Shown here: positions 1 through 7,426 of the stretch, one piece after another
Position numbering within the stretch: position 1 is the first letter of the stretch
Layout: every line of letters begins with the position of its first letter
Program-made: the position numbers and the translations under genes
Notes under the pieces: model-generated
The model's database searches: none
Told to the model about the DNA's origin: nothing
Seen by the model: only the letters and a program-made list of their open reading frames with translations
Assembly: GCA_023435745.1 (NCBI GenBank)
Contig: JAEZMD010000012.1
Span: forward strand, 1-64,000
Direction: 5' to 3'
Source of the DNA: Bacillota bacterium
GTDB taxonomy: Bacteria > Bacillota > Clostridia > Acetivibrionales > DTU013
Length of the DNA stretch: 64,000 nt

Positions 1-58
1 ATATAGCTCTGCGAACTACCTCGATTTTGTAATTTTTGTCATAATGTTTTACTGACAT
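1..58 (-). CDS. Transposase OrfA, N-terminal fragment (window edge)
   Basis: ATG at 58-56 follows a GGAGGG Shine-Dalgarno with 6-7 base spacing. The 19 visible codons read MSVKHYDKNYKIEVVRRAI. This is the type of start seen in IS3-family OrfA helix-turn-helix proteins (short basic leader, then YDKxYKxEVV). The rest is beyond the left edge, so it cannot be said whether the gene is intact. OrfA would bind the terminal repeats and, by frameshifting with OrfB, give the DDE transposase. Confidence 0.5.
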   Translation of the reverse strand, partial: MSVKHYDKNYKIEVVRRAI

Positions 59-125
59 TGTTGATCCCTCCACTGGTTTTATTATACCAGCCATTCCGGG
101 TGTCTATCAAATTGGGGTACGGTCA
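1..125 (-). mobile_element. End of an IS3-like insertion sequence (partial)
   Basis: The minus strand, read from 125 leftwards, starts with TGACCGTACCCC, an IS3-style terminus opening with TG. It continues through a TATAAT box (near 87-94), a GGAGGG ribosome binding site and the start of a transposase-like reading frame at position 58. The rest of the element lies outside the window, so neither the second inverted repeat nor a target duplication can be checked. Only 29 bases separate this end from the first CRISPR repeat. Assignment to IS3 rests on the terminus and 19 residues of protein, so it is tentative. Confidence 0.55.
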
Positions 126-154
126 CAAGTCTCTTTTGTTGCTCCGGCAATAAA

Positions 155-1739
155 ATTTCAATCCACGCTCCCCGCGAAGGGAGCGACATAGATTTGTCAT
201 TAGCTTGTCCTCCTATTCAGGATTTCAATCCACGCTCCCCGCGAAGGGAGCGACACAGAAATTAAGTAGAAACCTCTCCAGATACTGATTTCAATCCACG
301 CTCCCCGCGAAGGGAGCGACCTGCATTCATCACAAATGTTTTTACCTTTTAAATGTGATTTCAATCCACGCTCCCCGCGAAGGGAGCGACATGGGGATTT
401 ACTTGGATCATCAACATGTTGAACATATTTCAATCCACGCTCCCCGCGAAGGGAGCGACTTGACCCCGACACTGTAGGCCAATACATAGACCTATTTCAA
501 TCCACGCTCCCCGCGAAGGGAGCGACATGCAACAGTGAAAAGAATGTATCTCCATTGGATATTTCAATCCACGCTCCCCGCGAAGGGAGCGACTAAAAAG
601 AATTGTGTTTATTATAAAAAGAAAACAATTTCAATCCACGCTCCCCGCGAAGGGAGCGACCAGCCGTTCAAAGACTTTTAAGTAGAGTGGTGGTTATTTC
701 AATCCACGCTCCCCGCGAAGGGAGCGACATAACCTTTTCCATCGTCCAGTATATTTCCTTCCGATTTCAATCCACGCTCCCCGCGAAGGGAGCGACCAGT
801 GCTTCAGCCCAAGTTTCAGCAAGTTCTAAAATTTCAATCCACGCTCCCCGCGAAGGGAGCGACAATTGATAGAGTTCGAACCAGATAAAAAGTAATTATT
901 TCAATCCACGCTCCCCGCGAAGGGAGCGACTCGCACATTCCTTTTGCCGCCGTTCGGTATGGCGTATTTCAATCCACGCTCCCCGCGAAGGGAGCGACGC
1001 GTCAAGAGAGCTAAAAAGCGGGACATTGTTGATATTTCAATCCACGCTCCCCGCGAAGGGAGCGACATTGGTAAGCCCGAAGCTGAGGTTGTTGAGGAAT
1101 TATTTCAATCCACGCTCCCCGCGAAGGGAGCGACTGGTGCAGGGGTGGAATTATGGGAGAAAATAAAAATATTTCAATCCACGCTCCCCGCGAAGGGAGC
1201 GACGAGACTATTGCTGTGAGCAGATAGCGGACTATGTTATTTCAATCCACGCTCCCCGCGAAGGGAGCGACCCGGATTCCCTTTTGTTATTTTCTCGATC
1301 GGAACATTTCAATCCACGCTCCCCGCGAAGGGAGCGACTTTCAATCATTTCTTTTTTTATCAGCCAATCAAATTTCAATCCACGCTCCCCGCGAAGGGAG
1401 CGACATATCTGAGTAGCTTTGCTTCGCGTACCGGGCCAATTTCAATCCACGCTCCCCGCGAAGGGAGCGACATTGCTTTGGGATACACTGACTTGAGGAA
1501 TTTATAATTTCAATCCACGCTCCCCGCGAAGGGAGCGACTGCATTATTAGTGGTTCCGCCGCATTTGGTCCATTTCAATCCACGCTCCCCGCGAAGGGAG
1601 CGACCAACGCCGAATCTGTGGTAGATTTGGCAGATACAATTTCAATCCACGCTCCCCGCGAAGGGAGCGACATTCTCCGATAAACTTTTTAATATTTGAC
1701 ATTTTTATTTCAATCCACGCTCCCCGCGAAGGGAGCGAC
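155..1739 (-). CRISPR. Type I-C CRISPR array, 24 repeats and 23 spacers
   Basis: Twenty-four 33-nt repeats, identical as far as read by eye, separated by 23 unique spacers of 32-37 nt (mostly 34-35). On the minus strand each repeat starts GTCGCTCCC, has the CGCG loop flanked by GGGAGC-type stem arms, and ends GGATTGAAAT, the classic I-C repeat. The 3' ATTGAAAT would become the crRNA 5' handle made by Cas5c. Repeat orientation, position downstream of cas2 and the adjacent leader all indicate transcription leftwards from about 1740. The newest spacers are therefore near 1700 and the oldest near 190. The last repeat (155-187) is not degenerate, which is unusual for a true array end. Confidence 0.98.
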
Positions 1740-1910
1740 AGCAAACATGTATAAAACTTTCAATAAATTAACAAGCTTTTTTGTTGCTATTTACCAAAAA
1801 CCTTCAATAATAAGTTTAGATCAAGCATAGAATTAGTAAAGTATACTTAATTTCTTCAGCTTTTTCGGTGCGAATCCCCCAGTAAATCTCTGTTTGCTTC
1901 ATATTCGCAC
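1740..1910 (-). promoter_or_regulatory. CRISPR leader with inverted repeat behind cas2
   Basis: AT-rich 171-bp stretch between the cas2 stop and the leader-proximal repeat, without a gene. It begins, immediately after the cas2 stop, with a perfect 8-bp inverted repeat (1868-1875 and 1903-1910, GTGCGAAT/ATTCGCAC) whose loop carries a CCCCC run. Similar GTGCGAA...TTCGCAC motifs are known from I-C leaders. The remainder is poly-A/T and should hold the array promoter and the Cas1-Cas2 docking site. No convincing -35/-10 pair was picked out. Confidence 0.7.
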
Positions 1911-2201
1911 TTAAACTATAAGGGTGCCTTCAACATTAAAACCTTCCTTTGCTCCGATGTGCTCGACTTTGCTTTTGTAATTATTACCCAAGTAATAAAA
2001 GCGCAAGCTGTCTTTTTCTTTATCAATGATTTTCTCTAGAGTATGCTGAACCTCACGGCATTTTGCAGCATCAAGTACGCATTCGAATACCGAGTGCTGC
2101 ACACGCTGACCGTAATTGACACACTGCTTTGCCACTTGCCTCAAACGCTTTTTCCCGGCCGGAGTTTCAGTGTTGACATCATACGTTATCAAGACTAACA
2201 T
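1911..2201 (-). CDS. cas2: CRISPR-associated endoribonuclease Cas2 (type I-C)
   Basis: 96 aa, normal Cas2 length. Starts MLVLITYDVNTETPAGKKRL, with the conserved first beta strand and Asp (ITYDV) of the Cas2 ferredoxin fold, followed by the QRVQHSVFEC strand typical of I-C. Cas2 is the dimeric core that holds two Cas1 dimers together during spacer integration. The start is supported by AGGTGAAGA before the ATG. It is the last gene of the cas operon, 7 bp after cas1, and directly precedes the leader. Confidence 0.97.
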   Translation of the reverse strand: MLVLITYDVNTETPAGKKRLRQVAKQCVNYGQRVQHSVFECVLDAAKCREVQHTLEKIIDKEKDSLRFYYLGNNYKSKVEHIGAKEGFNVEGTLIV

Positions 2202-2208
2202 TCTTCAC

Positions 2209-3240
2209 CTACTTCCATAAAAATGGAGGGTACTCATCCAAATCTCCCCGAATATATCTTGCAAGCAACATAGCCTGCACATACGGCACAAGTCCCCACT
2301 CAATTTTCTCATCGAGAAAAGGATGCTTTATGGTTTCCTGCTTTCTTTCCTGCCATGATGACAGGATAATCTTCCGAGTATTATCATCCATAATGACAGC
2401 TCCATTTTCTTTTTGGATAAATCCACTCCCGTTCACAACCTTCTTATTAATTAATGACAAAACAAATCGGTCAGCAAATATCGGACGCAGTTCTTCCATC
2501 ATATCCAAGGCTAGCGATATCCTCCCCGGTCTGTCTCTGTGCAGGAATCCGACGTATGCATCTAATCCCACTGTCTCAAGAGCCCCGGCAGCGTCGTGCG
2601 CTAAGAGGGTATATACAAAAGATAACATCGCGTTTACGTTGTCAAGTGGGGGTCGTTTATTCCTATTCTTGAAGAAAAACTGATCTTTCTGTTGCAGAAT
2701 CAAGTCATCCACTACGCTAAAGTATTGGCTCGCCGCTTCACCTTCAAGGCCCCGCAGTTGATCCAGACATTCGCACTGTGAAATGCTTTCAATGGTCTTC
2801 GCCATAAACTGTGATACTCTTTTCAGCTTTTCAACATCGAGCCTTAACGGGTAATCTCTAGTAGCCCTTTCAACAATCCACCTGGCATTGAAAACCTTTC
2901 CAATAATCAAATTTTTGGCAATGTATACACTTCTCTCTTCACTATCTGAAAAACGGTACTGTGATTTTCTTAATGTTACATTCCCATAGTTTTCACCAAC
3001 TACTCTTGCAAGAAACTTTCCGCTTTGTGTCATGAATGACAACGATATCCCTCTTTTTGCACAAGCGCCCATTAAAGCCGGACTGGCTCCGGTATATCCA
3101 AATGCAACTATACCCTCCAGATTATGTAAAGGCAGCCTTCTGACTTCAACATTTTCTTTTAGTATAACTATGTTTTCTCCATCCAGTGAAAGGTATGTAT
3201 CAGGTGAAGTTACATAAAGAGTATTCAAGAGTTTTCTCAT
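2209..3240 (-). CDS. cas1: CRISPR integrase Cas1 (type I-C)
   Basis: 343 aa, full length. The metal-binding residues of the integrase are visible: Glu in the GLEGEAA segment (about 166-168), His234 in GFLHRDRPGR and Asp246 in SLALDMMEELRP. The N-terminal beta domain begins with LYVTSPDTYLSLDGENIVI, as in other I-C Cas1 proteins. With Cas2 it inserts new spacers at the leader end of the array. The start overlaps the cas4 stop by an ATGA, indicating translational coupling. All expected residues are present, so adaptation should be possible. Confidence 0.97.
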   Translation of the reverse strand: MRKLLNTLYVTSPDTYLSLDGENIVILKENVEVRRLPLHNLEGIVAFGYTGASPALMGACAKRGISLSFMTQSGKFLARVVGENYGNVTLRKSQYRFSDSEERSVYIAKNLIIGKVFNARWIVERATRDYPLRLDVEKLKRVSQFMAKTIESISQCECLDQLRGLEGEAASQYFSVVDDLILQQKDQFFFKNRNKRPPLDNVNAMLSFVYTLLAHDAAGALETVGLDAYVGFLHRDRPGRISLALDMMEELRPIFADRFVLSLINKKVVNGSGFIQKENGAVIMDDNTRKIILSSWQERKQETIKHPFLDEKIEWGLVPYVQAMLLARYIRGDLDEYPPFLWK

Positions 3241-3914
3241 TCTTTCAGACTCCTCTCAATGTAATCTCTAGCCGACACATTTTTACAAAGCTGCGGTAAG
3301 CAAATATTCTTAAGGGAGCACGCCTTACACCTTTTATTGGGCTTAACCTTCGGTGTATAGCGTCTGTCATAAATCTGATGCATTTCTTTGCATATCTCCA
3401 CTACCCTATTCTTCAATTCATCACCGATATCAACTTTAATCCTATGGTTAATATCTCCATAGAACAAGTAGCCGGCATCAATTTCACAGCTTAGCATTTC
3501 CTCCAAACACATTGCCTGCGCTGTTAATTGTAAAATATCAATATCGTCTTCTTTTGGCTTACCGCGCTTATATTCGACAGGGACAGGTTTATATAAACCC
3601 TCCCTCCCGAATATTGACACGCCATTCTTGTCTTTTTGCAGTTCAACTACGTCACAGACTCCATTGACTCCCAAAGACTTGGAGAAAATAGCCATCCCAC
3701 GCGATAGTATTAAGTCACCGCGTTTCTCTTTCAACAGGTTATTATGTGCCTTTTCGTGCAATATCTCCCCTTCGACGGTTCTCAAGTTTTCCTGCCACTG
3801 CTGTTCAATATGTATAAGCGCCCATTGACGGCGGCAAAACTCAAAATGTTGAATGCCGGAAAGAGAAAGGAAATCTTCTTCATTATAGTCCATTACTATA
3901 TCATTCTGGTGCAT
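3237..3914 (-). CDS. cas4: CRISPR-associated exonuclease Cas4
   Basis: 225 aa RecB-family nuclease. The N-terminal cluster Cys lies in SGIQHFEFCRRQW, and the C-terminal iron-sulfur cysteines in KRCKACSLKNICLPQLC. The catalytic PVEYKRGKPK segment (motif III, E-x-K) is present. Cas4 trims and orients prespacers by PAM together with Cas1. Two starts are possible: the one used here (MHQNDIV, overlapping cas7 by 19 bp), or the internal ATG at 3893 (MDYNEEDF, 218 aa), which lies 2 bp after the cas7 stop and fits the usual I-C N-terminus better. Neither has a strong ribosome binding site. Confidence 0.95.
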   Translation of the reverse strand: MHQNDIVMDYNEEDFLSLSGIQHFEFCRRQWALIHIEQQWQENLRTVEGEILHEKAHNNLLKEKRGDLILSRGMAIFSKSLGVNGVCDVVELQKDKNGVSIFGREGLYKPVPVEYKRGKPKEDDIDILQLTAQAMCLEEMLSCEIDAGYLFYGDINHRIKVDIGDELKNRVVEICKEMHQIYDRRYTPKVKPNKRCKACSLKNICLPQLCKNVSARDYIERSLKE

Positions 3915-4786
3915 GTAACACCGTCCGGAATAGCATCTGTATCAACCTTAACGACATAGTCATTGTATTTACGTGCAGGAGTATTCTTATCAATGCGCTC
4001 AACCTTCACTGTATCGAACAGCTTATATGATGGTGCATTACCCAGCACACTGTCGTGTTTGAATACAATCAGTTCGCGGACTGCCATCTTTCCCCTGGCT
4101 GCCGAATGATCATTTTCAAACATATTTATAATTGCGTCCCAAAGCAATTTTAAATCATCTTCAGAAAATCCGGTAGACTTCTGTGCAAGGTTGGCAGAAA
4201 TGAAGCCTTCAACACGGTACAGTGCATAAGGTATGATATATTTCCTGCCCATTTCGGTATCCTTTTTTTCTGCATCTGCTTCTGTTGTAATGGCAATGCG
4301 TGTAATAGTAACCTCCTGCTGAACAACAGGATCAATACTGCGAGCAAACCCAAGCTGAACAGGTCCTCTTACCTGCCCACAGTTAAGAGATGCTTTTACA
4401 AAGGTTGTCATCACAGCCCCAAAAGTACGGATATCAAAAAAGTTTTCACACATAAAGTTCTTGATTTTCAGATCAATATCCGGATCATCCTTCTTCTTGT
4501 CCTTAATTGTCTTATCGTCGACTCGAAGGTAATCAAAGGCTCTTTTATCGCTTGTATTTAATGCAACACTATCCTTTATGTATATCTCATAACCAGGTAT
4601 TCCTCCCTTAACATCCTCCACATAGTTCCGGATCTTGCGTTTTAGGCAAACATCCGTAACTATTCCATAACCTGTCTCAGGGTCGATCCGGGGCATATTG
4701 CCCGCATCCGGATCTCCATTGGGGTTACCGTTTTCCACCTCAAAAATAACTATAAACTCATATCTGTTTTTGATTACCTCTGTCAT
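3896..4786 (-). CDS. cas7c: Cascade backbone protein Cas7c (Csd2)
   Basis: 296 aa when started at the ATG at 4786 (MTEVIKNRYEFIVIFEVENG). That start has an excellent GGAGGAAAAGTAAA ribosome binding site inside the end of cas8c. A longer open frame reaches 5110 but overlaps cas8c and is not the gene. The opening ENGNPNGDPDAGNMPRIDP is diagnostic of the Csd2/Csh2 family. Several copies polymerise along the crRNA to form the I-C Cascade backbone. The gene sits between cas8c and cas4 in one tightly packed operon. Confidence 0.96.
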   Translation of the reverse strand: MTEVIKNRYEFIVIFEVENGNPNGDPDAGNMPRIDPETGYGIVTDVCLKRKIRNYVEDVKGGIPGYEIYIKDSVALNTSDKRAFDYLRVDDKTIKDKKKDDPDIDLKIKNFMCENFFDIRTFGAVMTTFVKASLNCGQVRGPVQLGFARSIDPVVQQEVTITRIAITTEADAEKKDTEMGRKYIIPYALYRVEGFISANLAQKSTGFSEDDLKLLWDAIINMFENDHSAARGKMAVRELIVFKHDSVLGNAPSYKLFDTVKVERIDKNTPARKYNDYVVKVDTDAIPDGVTCTRMI

Positions 4787-4787
4787 T

Positions 4788-6560
4788 TTACTTTTCCTCC
4801 TTTTCTTTTTTCGCAAAATTTGCTTTTTGTTGATGGTAATAACCAAGAATGAATATTCCTTGTTCATCAAGCGATAAATGTGTAGGGAATGGGTTGTTTT
4901 CAATATCCATCTTGTCCATAAGTTCACTGATTCTTCGTTCGCTAATATATCCATACTTATTATCAGATTTTGTGGTATGGTGATGTGAAAGTCTAAGTAA
5001 GATTGGAAATACAGTTGCCGGTGTTGCACACGCCGATGAAAAATATCTGTCTTTGATTGTGGATTTAATTCCTTGATTTGCATCCTGCTGAGCCTTTTCA
5101 AGCACAGCAAAAAGCCTGCCTAAAATATACGCTCCATTTTTACTCTGTTCATTTAATGACACAGTCAGCTCCTCCTTATATTTTTTTCTATGCTTTCTTG
5201 TTAAGCACACCTTAATAATCGCAGCTTTTCCACGACTGATGTCGCGCTCAGCACGGATTCTCACCATCACACTGTTATACAGTGCTTCCGGATAAAGTGT
5301 TCCAGAGAAAATTGATCGTAGAACTGAGCCAGATAATAACGGCGATGAAGCTTTGTCTTTTGACATGGGCGATACGGTTTCTGCCATCAGTTTCCAGAGC
5401 GGTAAATATTCAAATTCATTCTGCTGTCTTTCAATTTCCAGGTCCCTGTGATGTTTTACTACCTTTTCCAAAATATTACCAAAGGAATTTTCATAAAAGA
5501 ATCGCACAGAAAGCCTAGCTGCATTTGGCGCAAGCCCTAGAATATAAAACCGCGTATCCTTATTAAAATATGCTTCAAAATCCCCGACCGGTTTTCCATC
5601 CACCAGCTTCTTAAATATGGCCCCAATAAGGCCTTCAGCACTTCTGTCCACTAACGATTCATCAGTTTGTTCTATTGGGTTGAGAGAAAATGTAAATATA
5701 TCTCTATAAATCGACTTAGAGCTTTTAGCCCAATAAACAACTGTTGTATCTCCATAGAATTGTTTGTGCTCATTGTCCGACAGCAGTTGGTTAAGCGCAG
5801 TTGTGTACGCAAAGGTTGCATATTCGCTGACTGGTGCGTTTAGTCCCTTCTGATCATCGTGACCATAGGACTCATATGCCTTTGCATTAAAGGACACAAC
5901 GGAAGCGCCCATCGACTGAGCGCCTTTTACACCCTTAATACTAGGGTGCAGGCGAGCAATGGATTTAATTTCTCCAGTTACTAGACATTGCTTCTGCACT
6001 GAATCAGATTTGCTTTCTCTATATCTCTCCCATGCCAGCTTTATCTTGGCATCTTCGTGAACAAAGCCTTTTCCTTCAATACTGAAAACAATATTAACAC
6101 CTGAGGTAAGCTCATCCAGATAATCCATAATAGCAGGACAAACAACAGCATACTCCGGTTGCCAATAATCAAGAAATGAGAGTACAGCTTTTGCCTGCAT
6201 ACACTCGACATTATCCAAGATACTGTGGTGCACTTTTCTGAATTCCTCAAAACATTGCAATGATCGTTCAGGTTTTCCTTTGTTGTCTACACCCAAAACA
6301 TATCCAGAGTTTTCACAAAGGAAATTAGCTCTAATGCCAACGGTTTTTTTCTCCTGTTCCGGTACCTCCAATTGCTGTGGAACATCAACTGTTTTCTTAC
6401 CTCTGATCGCCGGAACTCTCAAAGGTATAACCCCTAAAAGGTCACCGTTCTCAGACAAATTCAGAGCATAAGATACATTTACTATACAATAGCCAGGCTT
6501 TGATATTTCACCTGATGATGCAAGGATTTCATAATAATCAACCAAAGACCCAAGAATCAT
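4788..6560 (-). CDS. cas8c: Cascade large subunit Cas8c (Csd1)
   Basis: 590 aa, starting MILGSLVDYYEILASSGEIS, the standard Csd1 N-terminus. The ATG at 6560 forms an ATGA overlap with the cas5c stop and is preceded by GAGGTGG at 6-nt spacing, so the few extra upstream codons were rejected. In I-C systems Cas8c recognises the PAM and recruits Cas3. An internal start in the 3' part of cas8c produces Cas11c in characterised I-C systems; an equivalent small-subunit start here was not identified with confidence. No frameshift seen. Confidence 0.95.
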   Translation of the reverse strand: MILGSLVDYYEILASSGEISKPGYCIVNVSYALNLSENGDLLGVIPLRVPAIRGKKTVDVPQQLEVPEQEKKTVGIRANFLCENSGYVLGVDNKGKPERSLQCFEEFRKVHHSILDNVECMQAKAVLSFLDYWQPEYAVVCPAIMDYLDELTSGVNIVFSIEGKGFVHEDAKIKLAWERYRESKSDSVQKQCLVTGEIKSIARLHPSIKGVKGAQSMGASVVSFNAKAYESYGHDDQKGLNAPVSEYATFAYTTALNQLLSDNEHKQFYGDTTVVYWAKSSKSIYRDIFTFSLNPIEQTDESLVDRSAEGLIGAIFKKLVDGKPVGDFEAYFNKDTRFYILGLAPNAARLSVRFFYENSFGNILEKVVKHHRDLEIERQQNEFEYLPLWKLMAETVSPMSKDKASSPLLSGSVLRSIFSGTLYPEALYNSVMVRIRAERDISRGKAAIIKVCLTRKHRKKYKEELTVSLNEQSKNGAYILGRLFAVLEKAQQDANQGIKSTIKDRYFSSACATPATVFPILLRLSHHHTTKSDNKYGYISERRISELMDKMDIENNPFPTHLSLDEQGIFILGYYHQQKANFAKKEKEEK

Positions 6561-7213
6561 CGAACCACCTCGCAATCAGTCAGGTCAATTACGCCATCTT
6601 TTATTACTGCCCGGAAAAAAATGTGCTTAATGTCCTCAGGATCTGAAAAATCCGTATCATAAAGCATATAGCCCAGATCCCTGCTGTCATAACAAGCCTT
6701 CTCTACATTGTCACCCTCAAATAATCTGAAACTTGCTGGAAATTCGCGGCAACCAAAACACGGCTGGTGAAAGCATTGTCCGTTTCTAAGCCTACGAAGC
6801 GCTATATTATAATGCTTTTCCTTCGTATCACTTTCACCCGCTTTATCCGTCAGTTCAAAATGTGCTTCAATGACATAACGGACATTTTTCAGTAGCAGTG
6901 AAGCACGTTGCTGAATGTCAGAGGTGGTATAAATCGGGTTCACTTCTGCCGTGCCACTCATAGCCGCCTTTGCGTTACTTGCAAGAAGCTTTGACTTCAC
7001 CTCGTTTCGGCGTACATTTGTAAACTCAATTGGGTTGCATATATGAATCCTGTCAATGACCCATTTAATTGCAGGTTTCCAATATATGGCTTCAATCAAG
7101 CCTCTTGAAGCTGAAGGGGTAATCACATCATAGCTAACCCGTTCCACCTTCATCTCCGGGCGCGTAAAAAGAGCGTAATCACCCCACACTTCTACTTTTA
7201 CTCCGTAGCCCAT
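6557..7213 (-). CDS. cas5c: crRNA-processing endonuclease Cas5c (Cas5d)
   Basis: 218 aa. Starts MGYGVKVEVWGDYALFTRPE and continues with the conserved RVSYDVITPSASRGLIEAIYWKP segment typical of Cas5c. In I-C systems, which lack Cas6, this subunit cleaves pre-crRNA at the base of the repeat hairpin and stays on the 5' handle. Ribosome binding site GGAGATGCATGA precedes the ATG. It is the first gene of the second cas transcript, with a sigma-A type promoter about 50 bp upstream. Confidence 0.95.
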   Translation of the reverse strand: MGYGVKVEVWGDYALFTRPEMKVERVSYDVITPSASRGLIEAIYWKPAIKWVIDRIHICNPIEFTNVRRNEVKSKLLASNAKAAMSGTAEVNPIYTTSDIQQRASLLLKNVRYVIEAHFELTDKAGESDTKEKHYNIALRRLRNGQCFHQPCFGCREFPASFRLFEGDNVEKACYDSRDLGYMLYDTDFSDPEDIKHIFFRAVIKDGVIDLTDCEVVR

Positions 7214-7261
7214 TCATGCATCTCCTTTCCTTCATTGTTATTGAAGATTAATATAATATTC

Positions 7262-7290
7262 ATATTACTCTGCCATTTTCTAATTGTCAA
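7262..7290 (-). promoter_or_regulatory. Sigma-A promoter of the cas5c-cas2 operon
   Basis: On the minus strand a perfect TTGACA (7290-7285) is followed after 17 bases by TAATAT (7267-7262). It lies 49 bp upstream of the cas5c start. With the hairpin downstream of cas3, it implies that cas3 and the Cascade/adaptation genes can be transcribed separately. Confidence 0.75.
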
Positions 7291-7384
7291 TAATTTGTTT
7301 TTAAGCTATAATCGTTTTGTCAGATTGTTTCTTTAGGTAATGATCTGTGGGTTGAAATATTGTGATTGATGATTATTCATTAGT

Positions 7385-7417
7385 TCAAAGCGGCAGACAT
7401 CAGTTCTGCCGCTTTGA
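7385..7417 (-). terminator. Hairpin downstream of cas3
   Basis: Perfect 12-bp stem (7385-7396 with 7406-7417, core AAAGCGGCAG/CTGCCGCTTT) and 9-nt loop, starting 10 bp after the cas3 stop. On the minus strand it is followed by an A/T-rich but not strongly T-rich tail, so termination may be partial. Confidence 0.65.
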
Positions 7418-7426
7418 CTTTTAGTA

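Noticed and set aside
200..1744. Open frames across the CRISPR array encoding STLPAKGAT- and SLPSRGAW-like repeats
   Set aside because: They are translations of the CRISPR repeats, with no ribosome binding sites; such frames are a known annotation artefact.
4787..5110. 108-codon N-terminal extension of cas7c
   Set aside because: It lies inside cas8c; the ATG at 4786 has a perfect ribosome binding site and the family N-terminus.
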